In this document: one piece after another, positions 24,858-32,571 of the stretch
Numbering within the stretch: position 1 is the first letter of the stretch
How the letters are laid out: every line of letters starts with the position of its first letter
NCBI GenBank assembly: GCA_003563915.1
Contig: PWTE01000160.1
Coordinates: 1-53,999 of the forward strand
Source of the DNA: Nitriliruptoraceae bacterium
GTDB taxonomy: Bacteria > Actinomycetota > Nitriliruptoria > Nitriliruptorales > Nitriliruptoraceae
Direction: 5' to 3'
DNA: 53,999 nt
Notes under the pieces: generated by a model
The model's database searches: none
What the model was told of the DNA's origin: nothing
What the model saw: only the letters and a program-made list of their open reading frames with translations
Position numbers and translations under genes: made by a program

Positions 24858-24887
24858 CGAACGCCGGGCCGTGAGGCCCGGCGTTCG
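24858..24887 (+). terminator. Hairpin terminator after the first ferredoxin gene
   Basis: A 13-bp perfect stem (CGAACGCCGGGCC / GGCCCGGCGTTCG) closes a GTGA loop, a GNRA tetraloop in RNA. It starts 40 nt past the stop codon and lacks a T-run, as is common in GC-rich actinobacteria. Confidence 0.8.
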
Positions 24888-24894
24888 TGGTCGG

Positions 24895-24900
24895 TAGACT
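24895..24900 (+). promoter_or_regulatory. Candidate -10 element of the second ferredoxin gene
   Basis: TAGACT lies 28 nt before the GTG start and just after the terminator of the first copy, so the two ferredoxin genes are likely transcribed separately. Confidence 0.4.
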
Positions 24901-24928
24901 GCTCGCCAACCAGGGCAAGGAGCGCAGC

Positions 24929-25264
24929 GTGACGTACGTGATCGCCGAACCGTGCATGGATGTGAAGGACACCGCCTGTGTGCAGGAGTGCCCGGTGGAC
25001 TGCATCTACGAGGGCGACCGCATGCTCTACATCCACCCGGAGGAGTGCATCGACTGCGCGGCCTGCGAGCCCGCCTGCCCGGTCGAGGCCATCTTCTACG
25101 CCGACGACGTGCCGGAGGAGTGGAAGGAGTTCACCAGCATGAACGCGGAGTTCTTCCAGGACTCGGTCACGGCGCTCGGGTCCCCTGGTGGCGCGTCCGA
25201 GGTCGGAGCGACCAAGGTCGACCACCCCAAGATCGCGGCCTACGAGATCCCCTCGGCCACCTGA
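24929..25264 (+). CDS. fdxA: Seven-iron ferredoxin (second copy)
   Basis: 111 residues, with the same cysteine layout as the copy 110 bp upstream (C9, C17, C21, C25 and CIDCAACEPACP). The two proteins are very alike through the cluster region but differ in many surface residues and in the tail (VGATKVDHPKIAAYEIPSAT here), so this is an old duplication rather than an assembly artefact. GTG start with AAGGAG six bases upstream. The methyltransferase gene begins three bases after the stop. Confidence 0.93.
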   Translation: MTYVIAEPCMDVKDTACVQECPVDCIYEGDRMLYIHPEECIDCAACEPACPVEAIFYADDVPEEWKEFTSMNAEFFQDSVTALGSPGGASEVGATKVDHPKIAAYEIPSAT

Positions 25265-25266
25265 TC

Positions 25267-25938
25267 GTGCTCCGGCGACGGCGGCGCGCCGACGTGCGCG
25301 CGCTGGTCGAGCAGCACCTCGGTGGCGGCGACCCGATCGGTTGGTTCGAACCCCTCTACGACCAGGCGGGTGGCCGTCCCGACGCGGTGCCCTGGGCGCA
25401 CCTCGCCCCCCACCCCTACCTCACCGACTGGCTCGATGATCCGCTCGTCGAGGTGGAGGGTCCCCGGGCGATCGTCGTCGGCTGTGGGCTCGGTGACGAC
25501 GCGGCCGAACTGGCCAGCAGAGGGTTCGAGGTCACGGCGTTCGACGTCGCGCCCTCGGCGGTCCGCTGGGCGGCCGAACGGTTCGCCGACCTCCCCATCA
25601 CGTGGGAGGTCGCCGACCTGCTCACGACCCCCGAACGGTGGCAGGGCGCGTTCGACCTGGTCGTCGAGGTGCGCACCGTCCAGTCGCTACCCGGAGTGAT
25701 CCGTGATGCCGCGATGCAGGCGATCGGTGGGCTCGCGGCCCCCGGTGGGGTGGTCGTCGCGGTGGCGCTGATGGCGACGAGCACCGAGGTCGCACGTGCG
25801 CACGATGGTCCGCCGTGGGCGCAGGCGCCCAGCGAACTCGCGGCCTACCGCGCAGCCGGGCTCGACCAGGTCGCGCTCGAGCATCCGGATCCGGAGGAGG
25901 ACGGCACGATGGAGGTGCGCACGACCTGGCGCCGCTAG
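25267..25938 (+). CDS. Class I SAM-dependent methyltransferase
   Basis: 223 residues. Motif I AIVVGCGLGDDAAELASRG with the expected acidic strand end (TAFDVAPSAVRWA) shows a Rossmann methyltransferase; motif post-II WEVADLLT is also visible. The N-terminal part (GDPIGWFEPLYDQ...VPWAHLAPHPYLTDWL) recalls the TPMT-like subgroup. Substrate unknown. It starts three bases after the second ferredoxin, so the two may be co-expressed. Its end overlaps the convergent DUF4235 gene by four bases. Confidence 0.8.
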   Translation: MLRRRRRADVRALVEQHLGGGDPIGWFEPLYDQAGGRPDAVPWAHLAPHPYLTDWLDDPLVEVEGPRAIVVGCGLGDDAAELASRGFEVTAFDVAPSAVRWAAERFADLPITWEVADLLTTPERWQGAFDLVVEVRTVQSLPGVIRDAAMQAIGGLAAPGGVVVAVALMATSTEVARAHDGPPWAQAPSELAAYRAAGLDQVALEHPDPEEDGTMEVRTTWRR

Positions 25939-26177
25939 TCCTCGGCGAAACGGTCGACGCTGCGTTTCGCCAGGCGCTGTGCCAGCGTGACGGACGCCGC
26001 CAACACCGCTGCCCACACCAGCAGGTCGCGCAGGTCACGGTCGTCGTCGACCCCGTCGGCGGTCGGCGGTGGGTCACCGGTGGCCCGCTCCCAGCCGAAC
26101 TCCACCGCCCGCTTCGCCACCACCGCCGCAGCGGTCGTTGCGGCGCCGGCCAGCAGGCGGGTGACGAGTGCGTTCAT
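25935..26177 (-). CDS. DUF4235 small membrane protein
   Basis: 80 residues. An N-terminal Ala-rich hydrophobic helix, the W-E-R-A-T-G-D-P-P motif (residues 29-37), then LLVWAAVLAASVTLAQRLAKRSVDRF, the second helix and Arg/Lys-rich end typical of DUF4235 proteins in actinobacteria. Function unknown; probably a two-helix inner-membrane protein. It may be a separate unit, as the next gene in the same direction ends upstream at 26242. Confidence 0.8.
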   Translation of the reverse strand: MNALVTRLLAGAATTAAAVVAKRAVEFGWERATGDPPPTADGVDDDRDLRDLLVWAAVLAASVTLAQRLAKRSVDRFAED

Positions 26178-26241
26178 CCGGGTACCTCGACGGGTCGCTC
26201 ACCTGCGAGGATAGGGGCGATCGGCTCGATGACGGCGTCGA

Positions 26242-26937
26242 TCAGCGATCCGGCAGGTGTGCCGTGAGCGCCTGGATGTCCTCGTCCAGTTCCGCGAGCA
26301 CCACGGCCGCCGCGTCCTCGCGCAGGCGCGCTTTCGTCCCCGCGTAGGCGCGGGACGGCAGCTCCATCAGCTCGCGCACGCGTGAGTCCGCGCGGTTCAG
26401 GACCTCCTCGGGGGCGGCGAGCTCGTCGGCGAACCCGGCTTCCACCGCCGCTGCAGCATCGATACGAGCGCCGGGCAGGATCAGATCCTCGCGGCGGTCG
26501 GCGCGGAGGTTCGCGGCCGCGAGCGCGAGACCGAACCGCGGCATCTCGAAGTCGATCTGGGTCTCGGTCAGGCCCCAGTAGCCGCCGTCGGCGGCGACCG
26601 CGTGGTCGCAGGCCATCGCGAACATCGAACCCGCGGCGATCGCGTGTCCGGTCGCCGCGCAGACCGTCGGGCGAGGGTCGGTCCACAGCCGCATCAGGCA
26701 GCGTCCGAAGTCGACCAGCAGCCGGTGGACGCCCTCGCGGCCGTTGGCCGCCATCCACTTCACGTTCAGCCCGGCGGTGAAGATGCCGGGACGACCGGCG
26801 AGCAGGACGCCGGCGGAGCGGTGGTCGTCCAGGGCGGCGATGACGGCCTGGAAGATCTCCGGGGTGAGCGCGTTCTTGTCCCCGTCGTCCAGGGTGACGA
26901 CCAGGAGGTCGTCGTCGATGCTGGTCGTGACGGTCAC
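26242..26937 (-). CDS. Enoyl-CoA hydratase/isomerase (crotonase) family protein
   Basis: 231 residues with the crotonase fold: LDDGDKNALTPEI, GRPGIFTAGLNVKW (first oxyanion-hole segment), and CAATGHAIAAGSMFAMACDHAVAA (second segment). The two Glu residues of true hydratases are not clearly placed, so it may be an isomerase or other crotonase. GTG start at 26937 with GGAGG six bases upstream. It could take part in fatty-acid or phenylacetate-type ring-opened acyl-CoA degradation, but it is not in an operon with either. Confidence 0.85.
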   Translation of the reverse strand: MTVTTSIDDDLLVVTLDDGDKNALTPEIFQAVIAALDDHRSAGVLLAGRPGIFTAGLNVKWMAANGREGVHRLLVDFGRCLMRLWTDPRPTVCAATGHAIAAGSMFAMACDHAVAADGGYWGLTETQIDFEMPRFGLALAAANLRADRREDLILPGARIDAAAAVEAGFADELAAPEEVLNRADSRVRELMELPSRAYAGTKARLREDAAAVVLAELDEDIQALTAHLPDR

Positions 26938-27005
26938 GTGTCCCCTCCGGCTCGGTTCCGCGACGAGCATAGGATCTGGGTGTCCCGTGAGCCGGGTCGA
27001 GCTCG

Positions 27006-28664
27006 TCAGACGAGGAGGCGAGCGGTGGACCGGCTGGTGGTCGGGGCGTAGCCGTGCCAGGCGGCCACCAGGCGCCGCAAGCCCTCCTCGATGACGGCTT
27101 GAGGACGCGTGTACACGATCCGGAGGGACCGCCGGTTGCCGTCGTCGACCGACAGCGACGGGCCCGGCACGATCGCGACGCCGTGCCGTAGCGCGACCTC
27201 CGCGAGCTCGTCGGCGTTGCCCTCAGGGATCGTGGCCCACACGGAGAGACCGCCACTGGGGCGCTGGTAGGTCCAGTCGGGCAGCTGTTCGTCCAGGAAC
27301 CGGCAGACCAGGTCGCGTCGAGGTGCGAGTTCCTGACGACGTTCCCGCTGGACCAGCTCGAGGTTCTCGATCAGGCGGACCGCGAGCAGCTGGGACACCA
27401 GCGGCGAACCCAGGTCGGCGACCGTCTTGGTCGCCAGCATGCGTGCCGACCAGTCCTCGGGTGAGCGCAGCCAGCCGATGCGTAAGCCCGCCCAGAACAG
27501 CTTGGCGGTCGAACCGATCGTGTGGATCGGCGCATCCGGTGCCAGCGTGGCGATGGCCGGAGGCAGCATCACGTCGTCGAGCCGGACGTCGGCTTGGGCG
27601 TAGTCCTCGATCACCACGAGGCCGGTCTCGTCGCTCAGGCGGGCGATCGCCTCACACCGCTCCGCGGCCAGCACCGAACCCGTCGGGTTGTGGAAGTGCG
27701 GGGAGAGGTAGACGAGCGCGGGGCGGGTACGTTCGATCAGGTCGGGAAGCACGTCCACGCGCATCCCCTGTGCATCGACCGGTACCGGGACCATGCGCGC
27801 CGAGAACCTCCGGAAGATGTCCAGCGCGCCAGGGAACGTCGGGCTCTCGACGAGGACCGTGTCCCCGGGGGACAGGACCTGACGAGCGACCAGGGAGATC
27901 GCCTGGTGGGCTCCGGTCGTCACCAGGACCTGGTCGAGTTCGGTGGGCAGGGCGCTCTGGGTGAACCGCTGGGCGATGACCTCGCGCAGCCGCCGCAGCC
28001 CGTGGGGGACGTAGCCGTGGTGCTCGGTCAGACGGGCCAGGTCCTGAGGGTCGACCGAGCTGAGCAGGCGGTTGACCGTGTCGGAGCCCGGTAGTGCGGC
28101 GACCGACAGGTCGACCAACTCGTCGTCCGAGGGTGCCGGTTCGCCCGGTCCGGTGCGTTGGTCGTGGCCGTCCTTGGACAGGAAGAGCCGGCCGGTCGCG
28201 ACGGCGTCGATCTCCCCGCCGCTGCGTGGCCCCACGTCGGGACGTCGTACCCAGGTGCCGGAGCCCTGACGGCTCTGCAGCCATCCCTCGGTCTTGAGCC
28301 GGTCGTAGGCCGCGACCACCGTGGCGCGACTCACGGACAGGGAACGCGCCAGGGTCCGTTCCGGAGGCAGGACGGTGCCGAGCGGGATCTCGCCACGGTC
28401 GACCGCCTGCTTGAGCGCCTCCGCGAGCGAGCGGTACAGCGGACCGTCGGAGTGGGTCGCCGGCTCGAGCAGCCCGGCGAGATGCGGGCCACTTTCGCGG
28501 ATTGGCTCCTCCAATAGCAGACCAATCTGTCGGTTCGCGGGGTTGGACCGCTTCGCGGTGGGTGGTATCGTAACACCTACCAGGCCAACCGGATCGGGAA
28601 AGCCCGAACCGATCCACACCGGCCCGGTGGAACGAAGCTCCGGTACCAGCCCCGGCTGGACCAT
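27006..28664 (-). CDS. MocR-type regulator: GntR winged helix fused to PLP aminotransferase fold
   Basis: Up to 552 residues. GntR-type HTH (about 75-140) with GPLYRSLAEALKQAVDRGEIPLGTVLPPERTLARSLSVSRATVVAAYDRL, then a fold-type I aminotransferase-like domain with HNPTGSVL, the aspartate in VIEDYAQAD, and the PLP lysine in IGSTAKLFWAGLRIG. Such regulators sense amino acids or vitamin B6 compounds. The true start is unclear: the ATG at 28664 lacks a ribosome-binding site and the first 65 residues are not family-like; a TTG at 28514 is a plausible alternative. No obvious target gene adjoins. Confidence 0.9.
   Translation of the reverse strand: MVQPGLVPELRSTGPVWIGSGFPDPVGLVGVTIPPTAKRSNPANRQIGLLLEEPIRESGPHLAGLLEPATHSDGPLYRSLAEALKQAVDRGEIPLGTVLPPERTLARSLSVSRATVVAAYDRLKTEGWLQSRQGSGTWVRRPDVGPRSGGEIDAVATGRLFLSKDGHDQRTGPGEPAPSDDELVDLSVAALPGSDTVNRLLSSVDPQDLARLTEHHGYVPHGLRRLREVIAQRFTQSALPTELDQVLVTTGAHQAISLVARQVLSPGDTVLVESPTFPGALDIFRRFSARMVPVPVDAQGMRVDVLPDLIERTRPALVYLSPHFHNPTGSVLAAERCEAIARLSDETGLVVIEDYAQADVRLDDVMLPPAIATLAPDAPIHTIGSTAKLFWAGLRIGWLRSPEDWSARMLATKTVADLGSPLVSQLLAVRLIENLELVQRERRQELAPRRDLVCRFLDEQLPDWTYQRPSGGLSVWATIPEGNADELAEVALRHGVAIVPGPSLSVDDGNRRSLRIVYTRPQAVIEEGLRRLVAAWHGYAPTTSRSTARLLV
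28563..28582. promoter_or_regulatory. Candidate operator near the MocR gene start
   Basis: TGGTA (28563-28567) and TACCA (28578-28582) form a 5-bp inverted repeat with a 10-nt spacer. CCAAT repeats 11 nt apart occur at 28511 and 28522. If this is a control region, the regulator starts downstream of it rather than at 28664. Confidence 0.3.
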
Positions 28665-28826
28665 CTGACAACCGAAGACCAGCGCGAGGTCACGCTCCCT
28701 CTCCCACCCGACCTCGCGCCCGCTCGGGACCCGCCCGGATCATCTCCCGCTCCACCTGGCGGTTCTCCCACCGCCTGGATGCCTCCCTCCCAAACGGCAT
28801 CCGAACGATCCGGCCCCGAGCTTCGA

Positions 28827-28856
28827 CGTCCCCCCGGCCCTCCCACCGGGGGGACG
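28827..28856 (-). terminator. Hairpin terminator of the dCMP deaminase gene
   Basis: An 11-bp perfect stem (CGTCCCCCCGG / CCGGGGGGACG) with an 8-nt loop lies 20 nt beyond the deaminase stop codon. No T-run follows. Confidence 0.65.
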
Positions 28857-28876
28857 CTTCGTTCGGGGGATCCTCG

Positions 28877-29368
28877 TCAGGTCGCGGCGTCGGTGGTCAG
28901 GTCGAGCACCGGGACCCCCTCGAGGCCGTCGAGCACCCGGACGCGGACCTTCGCGCGTCGCAGGAAGTCGCGGACCTCCTCCCAGCCCTCGTAGCGGTGA
29001 CCGGCGGCGACCACCTCGCCGACCCCGGAGTTCGCGATCAGCTTGGCGCAGCCGAAGCAGGGCGCGCCCGTGCAGTACAGCGAGGCGCCTTCCCGCTCCT
29101 CCGGCGAGGAGAACAGCAGCGCGTTCGCCTCGGCGTGGATCGCGATGCACCGCTCGTAGTCGTGGCCCTGTTCGGCCCCCGACGTGGCGCGGGGACACCC
29201 TCCGTCCTCGCAGTGGGGGTAGCCGGACGGGCCGCCGTTGTAGCCCGTGGCCACGATGCGTCGCCCCTTCACGATCACCGCCCCGTGCTTGCGACGCGAG
29301 CAGGTCGCGCGGCTCGACGTCGTACGTGCGAGCTCGAGGAAGTACTCGTCCCAGGACACCCGTGTCAC
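28877..29368 (-). CDS. dCMP/cytidine deaminase family protein (ComEB-like)
   Basis: 163 residues. Zinc site H78-A-E80 (IHAEANAL) and C104-F-G-C107 in CTGAPCFGC, the deoxycytidylate deaminase signature; the CSRRKHGAVIVKG and YNGGPSGYPHCEDGGCP segments match dCMP deaminases, including an insert with extra Cys/His that can bind a second zinc. It makes dUMP for thymidylate synthesis. The GTG start has GGAGG six bases upstream. A short membrane-protein gene precedes it in the same direction. Confidence 0.92.
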   Translation of the reverse strand: MTRVSWDEYFLELARTTSSRATCSRRKHGAVIVKGRRIVATGYNGGPSGYPHCEDGGCPRATSGAEQGHDYERCIAIHAEANALLFSSPEEREGASLYCTGAPCFGCAKLIANSGVGEVVAAGHRYEGWEEVRDFLRRAKVRVRVLDGLEGVPVLDLTTDAAT

Positions 29369-29392
29369 GGTCCACCTCCCACCGCGCGGAGG

Positions 29393-29776
29393 CTACAGGT
29401 CTCGTCCGCTGCCGGGCGTCTCGGGGGGTGGCTCCTGGATGCCGAGGTGGGCCAATCGGCGGGGGCCGACAAGGAGCTCGAGCGGCGTGGTCGCACGCCG
29501 AGCGGCGACGAGGAGGTAGATGCCGAGCGCCAGGCTGCCGGTCACGATCGTGGCGACGAGCCAGGCGACCGAGCGGCGCGGCGAGGCCTCGCGGTAGGCG
29601 ATCCACAGCCAGACGATCGCGAAGGCCAGGTAGAGGTCGATCAGGGTCACCCGCCCCCACGCGAGCCCCAGCAGGATGCTGCCGTCCTCGGGCAACGAGG
29701 CGGTCGTCGCCGCACCCAGGATGGCGGCGAGCATCGCGACGACGACGACGACGGCGAACCAACGGATGGGACGCAT
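29393..29776 (-). CDS. Small membrane protein, possibly DUF1475-like
   Basis: 127 residues with three hydrophobic segments (about 5-24, 36-60 and 69-92). The middle part, GRVTLIDLYLAFAIVWLWIAYRE followed by SVAWLVATIVTGSLALGIYLL, resembles DUF1475-like proteins, though I cannot verify this. It starts 34 nt after hppD ends and runs in the same direction. Function unknown. Confidence 0.65.
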   Translation of the reverse strand: MRPIRWFAVVVVVAMLAAILGAATTASLPEDGSILLGLAWGRVTLIDLYLAFAIVWLWIAYREASPRRSVAWLVATIVTGSLALGIYLLVAARRATTPLELLVGPRRLAHLGIQEPPPETPGSGRDL

Positions 29777-29809
29777 GGCACCTCCTGGAGGTCCTTCGAC
29801 GCCGTCGGC

Positions 29810-30904
29810 TCAGAGGTTGCCGCGACGCTCCTGTGCGCGTTCGATCGCCTCGAACAGCGCACGGAAGTTGCCGAGCCCGAACCCCGTCGCCCCCCGGCGC
29901 TGGAGGATCTCGTAGAAGACCGTGGGACGATCCTGCACGGGTTCGGTGAAGATCTGCAGCAGGTAGCCCTCGTCGTCCCGGTCGACCAGGATCCCGAGCT
30001 CCGCCAGGTCCTCCCAGGCCTCGTGGACCTCGCCGACCCGACGCGCGGCATCGTCGTAGTACTCGCGGGGGACCTCGAGGAACCCCACGCCACGGTCGCG
30101 CAGCCGGGAGACGGTGGTCACGATGTCCTCGGTGGTCAGCGCCAGGTGCTGGATGCCCGGACCGGCATGCGCATCCAGGAACTCCTCGATCTGCGACCGC
30201 TTGCGTCCGCGGGCCGGCTCGTTGATCGGGATCTTGATGCGGCCGTCGCCGTCGGCGAGCACCTTCGACATCAGGGCCGTGTACTCCGTCGAGATGTCCT
30301 CGTCGTCGAAGTGCCGCAGTGGCGCGAAGGCCAGGATGCGCTCGTAGAAGGCCGCCCACCGGTCCATCCGGCCTTCCTCGACGTTCGCCACGACGTGGTC
30401 GATGTCGATCAGGCCGACCGGCTCTGCCACGGGATCGTCGTCGACCGGTTGGAACCCGGGGAGGTGGACGCCTGCGTACCCGTCCCGCTGCACGAACGAG
30501 TGGATCGTGTCGCCGAACGCCGCGATCGCCGCGATGATCACCCGCCCGTGCTCGTCCGACCGCATCTCGGGCGGATGGTGGGGGGCCGCGCCGCGTTCGA
30601 CGGCCAGCGCGAACGCCTCCTCGGCATCGTCGACGGTGAAGGCGACGTCCCGGACCGCGTCGCCCCGCCGGGCGTGGTGTCGTACCACCTCGTGGTCGGG
30701 GTTGAGGCCGCTGGTCAGGACGATGCGGATGTTGCCCTGCTGGAGCACGTACGACGCGCGGTCGCGGACCCCGGTCTCAGGGCCGGCGTAGGCGACCAGC
30801 CGGCATCCGAAGGCGCTGCGGTAGTAGTAGGCGGCCTGTTTGGCGTTACCGACCCAGAACTCCACCGCGTCGTAGCCACGCAGCGCCAGCTCACGGTCAG
30901 CCAT
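29810..30904 (-). CDS. hppD: 4-hydroxyphenylpyruvate dioxygenase
   Basis: Converts 4-hydroxyphenylpyruvate to homogentisate in tyrosine breakdown. 364 residues, two vicinal-oxygen-chelate domains. The iron ligands H170 (IDIDHVVANV), H253 (GIQHLALT) and E332 (VFYEILQRRG) are all present, along with the C-terminal GFGLGNFRALFEAIE gate helix. The ATG at 30904 is preferred over an in-frame GTG at 30916 that overlaps the GGAGG site. No homogentisate dioxygenase is nearby. It indicates aromatic amino acid catabolism, in keeping with the phenylacetate genes 5 kb away. Confidence 0.95.
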   Translation of the reverse strand: MADRELALRGYDAVEFWVGNAKQAAYYYRSAFGCRLVAYAGPETGVRDRASYVLQQGNIRIVLTSGLNPDHEVVRHHARRGDAVRDVAFTVDDAEEAFALAVERGAAPHHPPEMRSDEHGRVIIAAIAAFGDTIHSFVQRDGYAGVHLPGFQPVDDDPVAEPVGLIDIDHVVANVEEGRMDRWAAFYERILAFAPLRHFDDEDISTEYTALMSKVLADGDGRIKIPINEPARGRKRSQIEEFLDAHAGPGIQHLALTTEDIVTTVSRLRDRGVGFLEVPREYYDDAARRVGEVHEAWEDLAELGILVDRDDEGYLLQIFTEPVQDRPTVFYEILQRRGATGFGLGNFRALFEAIERAQERRGNL

Positions 30905-30998
30905 CGGTCGTCCCACCTCCCTCGGGGTGCGCGCTCACCGCGCAGCGTAGGGGGTGGCGGGGGCTGGTCGCAGGTCAGCGCCGCCTCCGACCCGCGTG

Positions 30999-31385
30999 TC
31001 ACACCGGGGGGATCTCACCAGGGGGGAGGTCGCTACGTCCAGCCAACGGGGACAGTTCGAACTCCTCGCGGCCGATCCGCAGGAACTCGACCGGTTCGTC
31101 GCCCGCGAGGTGCTGCTCGACCAGCTGTGGCACGTCCTCGACGGTCACGCCGCCGTACCAGACGTCGTCCGGCGCAACGTAGATCGACGGGCCCACCATG
31201 CACGGCTCCAGACAGCCCGACGCGATGACCTTCACGTCGACCAGCCCTTGGCGTCCGGTCTCCTCGCGCAGCGCCTCGAAGACGTTGCCGCTGCCTCGGC
31301 GGGTACAGGAAGGACGTGGATGCTCCTCCGGACGTTCGTTCAGGCAGACGAACACGAACTTGCGTGGCATGCCGACACGCGCCAC
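30999..31385 (-). CDS. (2Fe-2S) ferredoxin, thioredoxin-like fold
   Basis: 128 residues. FVFVCLNERPEEHPRPSC followed later by ASGCLEPCMVGPSIYVAPDDVWYGGV is the Shethna-type four-cysteine pattern of thioredoxin-fold 2Fe-2S ferredoxins. The GTG at 31385 has GGAGG five bases upstream; an ATG five codons later lacks one. Electron carrier of unknown partner. Divergent from the HAD phosphatase gene. Confidence 0.88.
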   Translation of the reverse strand: MARVGMPRKFVFVCLNERPEEHPRPSCTRRGSGNVFEALREETGRQGLVDVKVIASGCLEPCMVGPSIYVAPDDVWYGGVTVEDVPQLVEQHLAGDEPVEFLRIGREEFELSPLAGRSDLPPGEIPPV

Positions 31386-31462
31386 GGCGGCCTCCAGGGT
31401 CGGGAACGCGATCAGCCACGACGGTAGCTGGACCGCCCCCACATCGTGAGCGGGCCGCTCGG

Positions 31463-31468
31463 TACCGT
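31463..31468 (+). promoter_or_regulatory. Candidate -10 element of the HAD phosphatase gene
   Basis: TACCGT lies 33 nt before the GTG start, in the gap divergent from the 2Fe-2S ferredoxin gene. Confidence 0.4.
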
Positions 31469-31501
31469 CGGGGTCCCATCCGTCGTCGGCCTGGAGCCCG
31501 A

Positions 31502-32203
31502 GTGCACCACGATCGCGCCGTGCTGTTCGACCTGGACGGCACGCTGTTCGACTACGACGCCGCGGAGGCCGCGGCGGTCACCGCGACGCTGCGTGGCGCG
31601 GGGCTCGATCCGGACGGTGAGGTGGTGGCGAGCTACCGCCGCATCAACGCGCAGCACTGGGGAGCGCTGGAGCGCGGCGAGACGACGGCGACACGGTTGC
31701 GCGTCGAACGGTGGGAGGAGGTCCTGGCCGAGCACGACGTCACCGACGTGGACGTCGGAGCGCTCGCGCAGCGCTACCTCGCCGCCCTGGCCGCCGGGAG
31801 CCAACTCGTCGCCGGTGCCGTGGAGGTCGTCGCGGCCGTGGCGGCACGCCACCCGGTCGCCTACGTCACCAACGGGCTCGCCGACGTCCAACGTCCCCGA
31901 CTCGAGGCGTCACCGCTGCGTTCCTACACCCGGACGATCGTGATCTCCGACGAGGTCGGTGCCGCCAAGCCGGATCCGGCCATCTTCGAGGCGGCCCTCG
32001 CGGAGCTGGGCGACCCGACCCCGGACCGGGTCACGATGGTCGGCGACAACCCCGTGGCGGACATCGCCGGGGCGGCCAGCTTGGGCATGGCGACGGTGTG
32101 GGTGACCCGCCCGGGTGGGAAGCGTGTCGCGGGCGACGGGCCGAGCCCGACCCACCGGATCGCGGACATCCGTGAACTACCGCACGTGCTGGGCCTGACG
32201 TGA
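31502..32203 (+). CDS. HAD-family phosphatase, YjjG-like
   Basis: 233 residues. HAD motif I VLFDLDGTLFDYD with both nucleophile aspartates, motif II YVTNG, motif III lysine in GAAKPDPAIF and motif IV MVGDNPVADIAGA. The FDYDAAEAAAVTATL continuation resembles the YjjG/noncanonical pyrimidine nucleotidase group, which strips phosphate from unusual or damaged pyrimidine nucleotides. GTG start with GGAG five bases upstream. The dCMP deaminase 2 kb away is a loosely related nucleotide function. Confidence 0.88.
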   Translation: MHHDRAVLFDLDGTLFDYDAAEAAAVTATLRGAGLDPDGEVVASYRRINAQHWGALERGETTATRLRVERWEEVLAEHDVTDVDVGALAQRYLAALAAGSQLVAGAVEVVAAVAARHPVAYVTNGLADVQRPRLEASPLRSYTRTIVISDEVGAAKPDPAIFEAALAELGDPTPDRVTMVGDNPVADIAGAASLGMATVWVTRPGGKRVAGDGPSPTHRIADIRELPHVLGLT

Positions 32204-32249
32204 GAGGAACGGCCTACCGGCGGGGCGCTCGTGGCCCGGCGATGGCCCG

Positions 32250-32567
32250 GTGACGTGCTACCGCGTGACGCCCGTGTACGACCCGGCCAACGTCCGTCTC
32301 GACTCCACGGCACGCACCCTGATCGTCACGGGAGGCTTCGACCACGTCACACCACCGAGCCTGGGACGCCAGGTCGATCAGCAGCTGGCGAACAGCGTCA
32401 TCGTCGAGGTCGGCCCGGTCGGCCACGCGCCCCTGGAAGCCATCGGACCGTGCGGTCAGCAGCTCGTCACCGACTTCCTCCAGCAGCCGGACACCCGACC
32501 GGACGACACCTGCGCACGGGAGCTGCCGCTGCGGTTGGTGACCTCCCTGCCGCCCGGGTTCGGTTGA
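32250..32567 (+). pseudogene. Orphan TAP-like C-terminal domain (truncated alpha/beta hydrolase)
   Basis: 105 residues matching the C-terminal lid/cap end of tripeptidyl aminopeptidase-type hydrolases: TARTLIVTGGFDHVTPPSLGR (acidic triad residue), IVEVGPVGHAPL (catalytic His), then PCGQQLVTDFLQQPDTRPDDTC. The nucleophile half of the enzyme is missing and no trace of it lies in the 46 bp upstream, so this is either a deletion remnant or a stand-alone domain. The frame is still open and clean, so it may be expressed. The convergent folP gene ends four bases away. Confidence 0.6.
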
Positions 32568-32571
32568 CCCG

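Noticed and set aside
24495-25264. Assembly duplication of the ferredoxin gene
   Set aside because: The two copies differ in many codons, in the tail and in their flanks, so they are old paralogues.
28670-28826. Possible small plus-strand gene between the MocR and deaminase genes
   Set aside because: Open but Pro/Ser-rich in several frames with no start signal; treated as intergenic sequence.
28997-31228. A 743-codon open frame on the plus strand opposite the deaminase, the small membrane protein and hppD
   Set aside because: No recognisable domain, low-complexity composition, and it is antisense to three well-supported genes.
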